A DNA stretch of 64,000 nt, taken from contig JABMCL010000340.1 of the NCBI GenBank assembly GCA_018857735.1, positions 273,501 through 337,500 on the forward strand, read 5' to 3'. The notes under the pieces were generated by a model, which was not told where the DNA came from, did not search any database, and saw only the letters and a program-made list of their open reading frames with translations. Positions 11,861 to 23,197 of the stretch are shown here, in pieces (the stretch's first letter is position 1; the number at the start of each line of letters is the position of its first letter). The position numbers and the translations under genes were made by a program. Source of the DNA: Alviniconcha marisindica. Taxonomy: Eukaryota > Mollusca > Gastropoda > Provannidae.

Positions 11861-13435
11861 ACTGGCCCCCTTTGTCATTAATTTTGTAGCAAACAGCATC
11901 AGGAATGCAGTTGTGACAAAAAGGTTGGCAGTGCTTCCATCAGTGATACGGCCGTGTCAAAAGCCTTGCAGACACAGGGCGACCCATTGAACGGAGTCCA
12001 CTACCAGCGTTACGTCGATGGGCCTGGGAAGCGATGACCTGGTGACCTCGAAAACCCGACCCCTGCAAAACGCAGATGGCAAAAACAATTATTTTATCTT
12101 TTTGTCCACTGGTGTAAGTTTCAGTTTACCAAGTTTTCCTTTACTACAAAAAGTTATATACTGGGGACAGCATCAAAACATCCGCAGCAGAGTAATCTCC
12201 CCTGATTACAAATCTGGTTATTGTTGTTTAACTCCCATTATAGACATCTGTATAACCTCCCCTTGTTATATAACTCCCATTATTATTGTTGTAACTCCCA
12301 TTATTATTGTAATAACTGAGTAAATTAGATGTGATTTGATAATACTGAATGCTTAACCATCTAAAATACCTAAAGTTTTTCTCTTTATACCTCCTGATCC
12401 CATGCAACCTATTGTCAAGGACACACAGCTATCACTGTTCCAAAATTAATGCAGTGATGCATGAAACTTGTTAGAAAAAAGACCATTCTTTCTATTAATT
12501 ACAGCTCTTCCAATCAATGCATCAGAACTAAGCAGTAAAATAAATGTATGAAAACTCAGTACATATAATTATATACCCTTCCTAAAAAAAACAAAATATA
12601 TATATATATATATATTACATACCAAAGTCAGGTCTATTTTACAAACGTCTCATCACCATATAACAAAGACTTTATCTGACCAATAAGACTTCCCATCCCT
12701 AATAGACCTTATGGTCTCTGTGGACGTAAAGCAACATTAGAAGACCAATAAGACTGTGACTGGAAAAGAAGTGAAAAAAGAAGGAAAAGAACTTGACAAT
12801 ATGCTGTGAACAAACAGAATTTGTTGCGGTCTATTCATACGGGTGAGCTGTATAAATTTAAAGATAGAAAAGGCACACGGTGCAAGGAAACATCCGTACA
12901 ACACTAGTGAGCAATTTTCATTATTAATATTATAAAAAAAGAAGTTGCATGCACCATTTACTGGTTTGTTTATTCATTATTCCACTAAAAGTGTGTAGTC
13001 TACCCAATGGTGGGTGAGAAGGGTGTGGTGTGCATGCAAACATTTCAACACTATTATTCCTTAAAACAGTAATCACTGATGCAGAATGGTTAGTTCCTGG
13101 ATTTTATCCTTCCATCAGCCACACATGGCGCCTTTTCTTAACAAGCACAGCGGTCAAATTTTGACTGATTTCGGTTCAACCGTTCATTAGTTCAGAAGTA
13201 CACTGTGCAAATTTTTTTGCTGTGCCATGACAGACTCTCAAACAGAATCAAGCAACAACAAAATTGGTCTTAAGAGCAGCTGATAGCTATTCCATATATT
13301 TATCAAACCAGCAGTCTTTAAAAAACTTTTTTTTTATAGAATGGTTGCACAGAAAATGTTAAATTACAAGAGCAGAAAACCCTGATTATATGTGCAAGTC
13401 AATATTTACAACTAACAACAGTAAATAACATAAGC
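11861..13435. other. Gene-free stretch with small repeats
   Basis: Contains (AACTCCCATTATTATTGTT)n at about 12225-12310, (TA)n at 12597-12615, and a SINE-tail fragment at about 12695-12745 (TAATAGACCTTATGGTCTCT). No exon is recognised. Confidence 0.5.
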
Positions 13436-13439
13436 TCTA

Positions 13440-13756
13440 AGTAAGTAAACATGGTGCTTAACGTCCACAGAAACCATAAGGCTTATTAGGGACAAGGAGG
13501 GAGGCGGGGTGGGGCGGGGGGGGGGGGGGGGGGGGGGGTGTACAGAGGTGGGGGAGAGGAAGATTATATACCTATTGCTACACTGTCACCACTAGAATGA
13601 CTCCTGCATTAAGATGGACAGTTATGGGAGCCATTTTAATCTTGCAGTGTCCACAGACCACAACTTTTGAAGAGAAAGGAGAGCTGAAGCGGATCTGAAC
13701 CAAGGTCCCTCTGCTTACCAGCCTAACACCTTACTGCTAGGCCAAACCGACTCACA
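13440..13756 (-). mobile_element. tRNA-derived SINE
   Basis: On the minus strand the head reads TGGCCTAGCAGTAAGGTG (A-box-like), with GGTTCAGATCC (B-box-like) about 30 bases on. It is followed by a core containing AGTCATTCTAGTGGTGACAG and a 3' tail CCTTATGG...GTGGACGTTAAGCACC ending in a TTAC-rich stretch at about 13440. A poly(G) run at 13509-13538 interrupts the body. The same core and tail occur on the plus strand at 63381-63545. Confidence 0.7.
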
Positions 13757-13774
13757 TAAGCTCTAATCCGGAAA

Positions 13775-13860
13775 GTGGTTTATTAAGGAGAGTGGGGATG
13801 ACTCACAGAACTCACGGTCAAAAGGTCTGAGGTTCGAGCCTCGGCAGGAGAATTTTCTTT
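13775..13860 (+). mobile_element. tRNA-like SINE head
   Basis: GAGGTTCGAGCCTCGGCAGG is a near-ideal B box. The upstream part does not fold into a credible tRNA acceptor stem, so I read a SINE head rather than a tRNA gene. Confidence 0.45.
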
Positions 13861-13935
13861 TCAAGAGTCAACTTTCTGTGCTGACTCTTATTTCAGTATC
13901 TGTTCCACCTCCACGTTACTGCAGTATCACATAAA

Positions 13936-14215
13936 ATATCCTGGTCATTCTGCCAAAAGTGCAGGTGGCAGGTTACTGCTAAATGCACATGCACCCTACA
14001 TATGTGGCTTTTAACAAGAACAACATATGTGGCTTCAAACAAAGCGACACTGTAAACTGGTGCATAGTTGTATGGTGTACACAGAACATGTGCTGAGACA
14101 GAAGCAGTTTCATGCAGCACCAGCAATGCAACAACCATACAGTGCTGTAACCACTTTGGTGGATACTCACAGTGTGCTGTGTAAAGCTACAGTCACCTTC
14201 TTCTGTTACCTTCTT
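13936..14215 (+). mobile_element. Dispersed ~280 bp family F2, copy 1
   Basis: It shares CATTCTGCCAAAAGTG, GGTTGTATGGTG(T/C), GTTTCATG(C/T)(A/G)GCACCAGC and AGCACTGTAAGTACACC-like blocks with copies at 36680-36870, 39060-39250 and 56071-56310, all in plus orientation. No coding frame is conserved between copies. Confidence 0.6.
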
Positions 14216-16114
14216 CATTGTTTTTACCACTGCGCATATTATTAACACTGCTGATACTGGATGCTTCAGATACCAATGCTGGTATTTTCCCATCACCAAA
14301 TCCAGATGATGGTGTTGCTTAGATCAACCATTATAGTAAAACAAACATTTCATGCATTAATACATTCATCATTAGTGACTTTAGTGACATGCCTTTGATG
14401 TTCAAACTAAATGGACTCACATTACTGATTACACCTGTATAATCTATGAGCCATAAGTGACCAAAAACACAGTGCATCTGGTAGTGTGTTATGCATAAAA
14501 CTTCCTAAAACAAACTGAAATACTCTACCAATCTCAAGTACAATAAAGCCTATGGAACAATGAAGAACAAAACTGCTGGAAACATTTTCTTCAAATAAGC
14601 TGAGACACTCTACCATTCAACAGAAAGGCAATACATATGGAACAATGAAAACTGATGAAAACATCCAAAGTATTCACGGCAGAGGTTTAAAAAAAAAAGG
14701 GAAGCATGTTTAACTTGATTTCAGTGCTAAATGTGTAAGCCATGTCGAATATGTAAGTCACACACATGAGAACATTTCATGTTCCTCTCCACAAAACTTA
14801 CATCATACAGTTGTTTATTTTTTGTTTCTGAGTTTTGTATATTGCTTGGTTATTTATTGTATATAAACTGTAATGAGCCCTTAGAGAGCAAACATGACTG
14901 TAGCATGCGAAGTCAAGAAATAAGATTTTGCCTCTGGATCTCATGATTCCAAATGCTGTGGACTCAGCTGAATACATATTACAAAATTGGAACAAAAAGT
15001 ACAATACCAAACCACTTCACAATTACATGGTTCAAGGCGAACGATTTGAGTATTGAGGCTCACCAGATACATCTGCAACTTGAGACATCAGACAGCTTAA
15101 GGAAAATGTTTGAAGGGAAATAAAGCTGCACTGTTGAATTTTAAGTTGCCCAAAGTCAAGAGTGACACAGCAGCCCCATGGAGTACTTCAAGTAAGAATT
15201 CTGGGACTCTAGTCAAATTTTCCTGCAAATCGGCAGTTAGACTGTGATACCAAGCTCCTTTTGGGCAAACTGGTTCAATCGTTCCATGTCTTTTGTTTAG
15301 AGCTGTAATAAGTTCTATCACACCCCACCAATCTCTTTTTGTCCTGCTGCAAGCACTTTATTTAAAACTACTATACTTTTAATTTTATTTTGGTTTGAAG
15401 ACCCTGTCATACACTGGTGTTCAATACAGAAGGAGCGCAGCTTTCATATGACGGGATGGATGAATCAGAGATCAAGTATAAACATACGCCTTCAATCATG
15501 GGTTGAAAAAAGGATGTACTCCCCCCCCCCTCCCCCACCACCCACACAAATGAATTCTTACTGATAAACAGCAACCAGCGCTGACAACCAAAGAAAGCAA
15601 ACATGTCAAGAATGACTGTGTCCTTTTTCAAACGAACCTAAAAACCTACACTGAATCTGTGCAAACAAACTGATGACATCAACCCCCCCCATACAACTTC
15701 AGAATATGTGCATCATGCATGCACCCCCCCCCCCCCCCCACAACCCCTGCCCTCTCTCCCCACTGCCTGACTTAGTCTTATTACTATCTAGCTACATTAG
15801 CCTGCTAAAGGATCTAGCCTCTGTCCAACAACCAGCGGGTTAAAGGTGCAGGTTAAAAACAACAGCAGTGTACTAGCAAACTACAGGCATGCGGTGAAAC
15901 TGGCCACTGACACCACAGACGTGCGGTGAGCGTTACTCCAATGTTAACAACAACAACAACACGGCTCGCTTACTGGCTCTCTTACTCAGCTAGTCTCTCC
16001 TCACAAGTATCGCTGAGTGAAAGAAACAGAGACAAAACAGAGATTAGACCATCACAGCTCATCACCCCATGCCGTGAGTACCACAGACAGAAAAGTGTGC
16101 TGGGTGCCTATGTG

Positions 16115-16115
<1 letters not shown>
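14216..16115. other. Gene-free stretch
   Basis: Poly(C) runs at about 15521-15530 and 15723-15739 and a (CAA)n at 15944-15961. An AATAAA on the minus strand at about 15357-15362 could serve the CEP126 transcript. No exon is recognised. Confidence 0.45.
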
Positions 16116-16118
<3 letters not shown>

Positions 16119-16151
<33 letters not shown>

Positions 16152-16174
16152 GGATCTGTGTGTGTGTGTGCATG

Positions 16175-16235
<61 letters not shown>

Positions 16236-16236
16236 T
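16119..16236 (+). repeat. (TG)n microsatellite
   Basis: About 115 bp of TG dinucleotide with a few CATG interruptions. Confidence 0.95.
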
Positions 16237-16717
16237 GGGGGGTGGTGGTATTTATCTTTGAGCCTCATGAAGCCAACTTTTACCACCTCGTGACATAATG
16301 AACATGGTAAATTTGCTGATAATGTAAGGGGTTCAATCAAATAGAGAGTTAGCAGTGAAAATGTTTATCTTATTTTCATAGGTTAGCAGTCAGAATGCTT
16401 ATCTTATTTTTGATAACTATCTGAAAAAGAACAAGGCCCAGAGTGCCTGAGCAAAATCAACAAACAAGGGAGTTAATCAGCACTTGAAAGATGTAAAAAA
16501 AAAAGAAAAAAAAAAAAAAAGAGAGACCTAAGTCACCTGCGGTAACTCTCACCTGGCATGCAAGTAAACACAAGGTACATAAACTCCACCAGAGGTACAT
16601 CCTCACACCTCATAGTCTTTTTCCTTTCTTCAACTCATTGCTTATGAAACTGTGATCAGCAACCTGATTATTCATATTCACAATGTGACCTTTATCCACC
16701 AGCTTCCCCAAAACTGT

Positions 16718-17030
16718 CAACTTTAAAGGGCATACCATGCAAAGATGCAAGTTGGTCAGAAAATAAGCAACCATTTCTATTTGCAAATTTTGAATGGTTG
16801 TTCCATCAATGTTTATGTGACAGAAGTACTTTTTTCCTTTGAATTTCCCTTTGGGTGCAGCCATATTGGTTCACTCTACCAATGAAATGCAGAAAAGGGT
16901 TGACTCGTGACATAACTGACCCTTCTGCCATGCAGACCAACCTTGATCATGGCATCACGGGCGCAGACTGCCAAACACAAAACAGCAGAGCTCAGTGTCA
17001 CTTTCAAATGTTAATTTTTAACAATACAGA
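16718..17030 (+). mobile_element. Dispersed family F1, copy 2
   Basis: Carries GGGTGCAGCCATATTGGTTC, GCAGAAAAGGGTTGACTCGTG and the terminal ACACAAAACAGCAG block in the same order as the copies at 6586 and 19850. Confidence 0.6.
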
Positions 17031-17654
17031 CTGACACTTGCCTAAAAACCAAACAAAACAAAACCAAAAAAACACACTAACTGCTGTCAGTGTATTTTGT
17101 CATTCCACACTATAAAATATAATCATATTGATATGACCTGTGATAGCAGTTTGCTTGGGATCCCCTTTAACAAGCAAAAAAACACCCCAAAAAACAATCC
17201 ACAGGAACACTACAACAGGATTTCCCTCAGAGTGCCTGTCACAAAACTCATTTGATCCCGACAAACTCTGGGTACCCTTCCTCTGTAGTCCCACACACCC
17301 CAGCAAACAATTTCCATTCTCCACAGCAGACTGAAGAATTACACAGTATAGAATCTGAGGTAACCTCCACCCCCACTCCCATCACCCTTGCCCCCCCCGG
17401 AAAAAAAAAGGACACTAAAACTGTGAAAGGAAAACAGGGTAAGTAGGAGGTGGTGCAATATTTCTCTGGGAATTAAAAGGCAGGCTGAAGGTACCGAAGT
17501 CAAGAGTTGTTCCAGAACAAGAATCCAAAAGCCCTATCTTTTGTGACGCATAATTCACATTCCATTCACTGTTTGCAAACCCATCTTGCGCTAAACGATG
17601 GTGTCCGGATCTAGATCAGAGTTCCCGAGCTCCAAGGCATTTAGAAAGGATTGT

Positions 17655-19383
17655 TCAATAAGAAGAAACTGACTGTGAAATACTAACATGGACGTAAATC
17701 TGGTGACTGGATGGAGTTTTGGTGAAACTGCCTGCCTGGGGACCGTTGTTGGTCGGACGACTCTCCACCACTGATGAAGAAAAGACAGAAGCGGTCAAAT
17801 AACTCTGAGAAACTAAGCACCAATTTCCATTATGCAGGCCTTAGTTTATGACAAGGTTAGTTAGTTCCTGGATATATATATATATCTTGTCAACCACACA
17901 AGGTCACCTAATGACAAATTACGAAAAGGTAAGTGAAATGTGCTGAATAATAACCTTTAACCCCTTCACCGTCATGATGTCATTTTATTTTGAAACTATA
18001 CTGTTTGCAGGTGCGATCATGCATCTTTCAGCCTGGAAATTTTACAGACTGGGGCAGTGAAGGGGTTAAACACTTCTCCTGGTACATGTGTACCACATGT
18101 TAAAAATGTTAGAGAATGTTAGAAACGCTTCAACAATCACTACTTTCAAGTGCGGCTCTGAAAACACATTTTTTCAGCCTGTATCAGCAACTAAATCAGC
18201 CCTGCTCAACTGGATCTCACCTTTCAGCCTGTATCACCAACTAAATCAGCCCTGCTCGACTGGATCTCACCTTTCAGCCGGTATCACCAACTAAATCAGC
18301 CCTGCTCGACTGGATCTCACCTTTCAGCCTGTATCACCAACTACATCAGCCCTGCTCGACTGGATCTCACCTTTCAGCCGGTATCACCAACTAAATCAGC
18401 CCTGCTCGACTGGATCTCACCTTTCAGCCTGCATCAGCAACTAAATCAGCCCTGCTCGACTGGATTTCACCTTTCAGCCTGTATCAGCAACTAAATCAGC
18501 CCTGCTCGACTGGATCTCACCTTTCAGCCTGTATCACCAACTAAATCAGCCCTGCTCGACTGGATCTCACCTTTCAGCCTGTATCAGCAACTAAATCAGC
18601 CCTGCTCGACTGGATCTCACCTTTCAGCCTGTATCACCAACTAAATCAGCCCTGCTCGACTGGATCTCACCTTTCAGCCTGTATCACCAACTACATCAGC
18701 CCTGCTTGACTGGATCTCACCTTTCAGCCGGTATCACCAACTAAATCAGCCCTGCTCGACTGGATCTCACCTTTCAGCCTTATCAGCAACTACATCAGCC
18801 CTGCTCGACTGGATTTCACCTTTCAGCCTGTATCAGCAACTAAATCAGCCCTGCTCGACTGGATCTCACCTTTCAGCCTGTATCACCAACTAAATCAGCC
18901 CTGCTCGACTGGATCTCACCTTTCAGCCTGTATCACCAACTAAATCAGCCCTGCTCGACTGGATCTCACCTTTCAGCCTGTATCAGCAACTAAATCAGCC
19001 CTGCTCGACTGGATCTCACCTTTCAGCCTCTCGTTCAGCTTGTCTAGTGATTCCAGCAGTCGGTGTTCTTCCATGGATAATGCTGATGGACCTCCTGAAA
19101 AAGTGACATGACATTATGATCAGATCAAATCAAGTAAATCTTTATTATTCATCAACATGCCAAGCGAAAAATGAAAAATTTCCTTTGACACATGGGCTCA
19201 AGGCTTAAGAAGTTACATTTAAAATAACAATAAATATAAAATAATCCTTAAAAAAAAAAAAAAAATGTATCTCACTCTCACATTCTCTCCCCCTCTCACC
19301 CGCCCCGGCTTCTTCCAGTGACATACACCCGCAAACATGTGTAATGTTCAGAACACACGTGCGTCTGCATGCATGCACACACA

Positions 19384-19425
<42 letters not shown>

Positions 19426-22164
19426 ATACCATACATAGTTATTTAGATGCTTGAGAGTTCATGCTCAGTCAGCCACAAAGGTCATATTGGGGCCAAATAC
19501 AAGTCAGTGATCGTGCAAAACACTTTACAAACTGGTGTGACAGCTATCAGGTGGCAAAAGTGGTTCACAGAAACCGGTCATACAATCACTGCAAGTGGTC
19601 AGTTACATGGCCATCCATACTACTACCAAAGCTGTACTGGCAAACATCCATCTCCCTTCCACATCTAGAATATACATACACATCAACACTGACGCATGCA
19701 TGCATGCAAACACACATGTACACACACACACACACATGCACTCTCTTTCTCTCACTCTCAGTGTGTTGAATTTTAAAACTTTCTCTTGTTTTAAGAAGGG
19801 GTCAAACAAAATCACAACTGGTACATCTGGCCAATTAATGCATGCATGTTAAAGGGGAATAAAGTGAAGATACCCGCTGGCTGTAAAATGTAGAATTGTG
19901 TAAATATTTCCATCTCCAAGGCTTCATCTGGTTGTTCTATACATATTCATACAAAAGGTCCTTTTTTGAACTCCTCAGGGCAAAGCCATGTGGTTTTACT
20001 CTCAACCAATGAGGAGCAGAAAAGGGAGTTGGCTCGTGATGTATGTGACACTTTTGCCACACACGCTGGCCTTGTTTATGATGTCACTGACACAGATTGC
20101 GGGCACAAAATGGCAGCTCTCTTGGTCACGTTTTTGCGACTGTCAAACATCAGTTTTTAACAAACAGGACCAGAAATCCAGTGAAAAACTGCTGTTGATT
20201 TTTTCTTTTTCTTTTCCATTCCTGTCGACAGGACCTCTGATACTTCTTTGCTTTCAGTCCCCTTTAAAAGGCGTTCAAAATCCATTAAAACACGAGTTAC
20301 CTTTAGCAACCTTCTGGCGAATGGAGTTGTACATTTCCTGCTGATTCTGAGCAGAGTCAATGGCTGCCGCAACTCTGCTATCGCGAACATCCGCACCCTG
20401 TGTATTGACCATCTGCTCTGCTGCCAGAAATCCAGCCATGCTCTCCGACACTGTGCGCAAAAGTAAGGCGAGACTTTCTGTGAAAATGTATAATAAAAGC
20501 AGCCTGCGCAAAAGGAACAAACTAAAATACTTAGAGCCTAAAACCTTGAGGTGTCAAGATAATCGTGAATGAGTTAAATACAAGGTTTTCCAAGATTTTT
20601 TCCTGCTGACAGAGCCCAGTTGCTGGATTCCCAGCTTCTGGCAAAATCCACACAGACCCCTGTGTCTACTCACATGGCTAAAACCAGCAATTAAAAAAAC
20701 AAATGCAATTCCAAGACAGACCTATTAGTATTACTACACACTGCTGTGTCTCAGCAAAACTGAAATATATCATCGCACAGAGATTCTACCACCACATTTT
20801 AACCACTGTGATCAACAGCAATTCCTGCCCACCTCTCCACAAGACCCAAGAGAACTTACAAAGCCACACCCTCTCTTCAGTGGCAACACTCACTTTCCTC
20901 TCTGGGAGCGTAACTTATGTTCACCGCAGCATGTCGAGGGTCCAAACCGTTACCGTTAAGTGGCATTGGCTGCAGAGTCTGCTCCACAACACCATTGGTG
21001 CGTGATGAGGCTCCCATCCCGGAACCTGCATTCCGCCGCTGCTGCAGCAAGGTGTAGCGCTGAAGGTAGCCATTCTTCGTCACCCCGCCCGCTCTGGGCT
21101 GGCCAGCCTGCGTGCCGTTAGCCACCAGTGGCGACGGCTTGTTGTACCCAGGCATCACCCGCCCCGTGTTGTTGGGGATTCCCAGCGAAGCGCCGTCAAT
21201 GTACTGGTGAGAAACCTGCACCTGCTGCCTGCCCGCCTGGTCGCTGCTGTTGCTGTTGATGTTGGTTGAGGTGGGTGGCGCCCCCTTCCCGTTCCCGTCG
21301 CCAACGTCCAGCATGGTGCGCATGTTCTTCCACAGGTTGTTGATCTCGTCATCGGTGGGTGTGCGGTCAATGCGCATTCCATTCTCATCGTAGATGAGCT
21401 TGTGGGTGTTGTTGGCTTGGCTGAAGTGAGAGTGGGAGGGGAGGATGGTGGTGGTGTGCAGCGTGGGCACCATCGACTTGCCGCCAGCCCCCTTTGTCTG
21501 ATCGCCGGCTTGAGAATAGGTCATGGCTCGGCCGTATCCATTCACAGTGCTGGTGCTGTGGTTTTCTGTTGCAGCAGAGGAGGTTGGGTGTGTGGTGGTG
21601 GTGCCGTTTCTTCCGCTGGAAACACTGTAGACCGATGCCGTAGAGGTGGGTGCCATGGTAGCAGCTGTGGATGAAGCGGCACTGGTGTACATGGGGATGC
21701 GAGACATGAAGTTGTTGTTGATCAGCATCACCTGCACACAAGGCAACTTCTTGAAGTCATCTGATTTTCTTGTTATTGTTCTTCTGTGAAGAACTGGAAG
21801 AGCAAACATTCAGATGATTCACAATGAATTGCAAAACTGGAAAAACATGAAAACTATCTCCATGAAATATGCATCAGTGACACAAAGCATATTGCATGTG
21901 ACCTTTTTCAGGTTGTAACAATTGGACAATGTTTGTAACACTAGATCAGATATGAATTTAAGAAATAGAGCAAAATTTTCCCTTTTTGCCAAGATCATCA
22001 AACCTGGTATGGTTATAGCTATGCAAAACCTAGAAGACCCTACTCAAACGATGATGATGGCTGACTGATACCTCACAGAGGTGAACATGGGAAGGCTGAG
22101 GTGTCAGCTCTTGCAAAGTTTAAAAGACCTCAGTTAAACTATCTCTGAGTACCACACACACACA

Positions 22165-22204
<40 letters not shown>

Positions 22205-22312
22205 ACTTTCTCTCTCTCACACACATGAATGCATGCACGCACACTCTCTCTCTCTCACACACACACACACACAACTTTCTCTCTCTCACACACATGAATG
22301 CATGCACGCACA

Positions 22313-22353
<41 letters not shown>

Positions 22354-22393
22354 AACTTTCTCTCTCTCACACACATGAATGCATGCACGCACA

Positions 22394-22455
<62 letters not shown>

Positions 22456-22943
22456 CACACACACACACACGCACACACAACACACTCACACAAAACCTCA
22501 CAATTTTTAACACCCATTCACTTCATTCCATAATCAACACAAAATATAAAATCACACAAGTTTATCAATAATTAGACACATCCATAAAACACTAACGTCC
22601 CTGAAACAAAAACTACTTTCACCGCCCACTGCTGACCCAGCTAAAGTTGCACAATCTGAAAAAGCATCAAAAGACTTTTTCTCCAGCCAAGACAATGGTG
22701 CCAGACCCAGCAGACTTGCAGATGCAGTGTGACACACCCACAAACAATACACCCCACAACTACCATCAGCCCTTGCTTTTTCCCATAAATAACCCCCACG
22801 TGAAGCTGCCATTAACAATAACAATAATAGTTAATAGATTATTTATGGTGTCCCATCTTGTAAGAGCCCTAAGCGCTTACAAAGACAAAAGAATACACTC
22901 ATTTCATCACACACACACACATGCACCCACACATGCACACTCA

Positions 22944-22987
<44 letters not shown>

Positions 22988-23146
22988 ACAGTGACACACA
23001 CACACACACACACACATGCACAGTGACACACACACACTCACACAAACACACACACACACACACTCACGCATACACCACACACAGTGACACACGCCACACA
23101 TGACACACAAACACACACACACTCACGCATACACCACACACAGTGA

Positions 23147-23197
<51 letters not shown>

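Noticed and set aside
13775..13860. tRNA gene
   Set aside because: The B-box is good, but no acceptor-stem pairing or clover-leaf spacing could be found; it is better read as a SINE head.
18171..19019. CRISPR-like regular array
   Set aside because: Units are repeated throughout with no variable spacers, in a eukaryotic intron. It is a minisatellite carrying a splice donor.
20877..20893. Reading through to the TGA at 20877 as the CEP126 stop
   Set aside because: A strong donor (GAAA|GTGAGT) precedes it, and the next exon continues in phase with a credible C-terminal helix.
22225..23122. Cys/Val-rich and His/Thr-rich open frames in (CA)n tracts
   Set aside because: They are translations of dinucleotide repeats. 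The same holds for similar frames at 5026-5250, 16062-16340, 34032-34262, 40427-40690, 41523-41994, 42711-42904 and 58079-58597.
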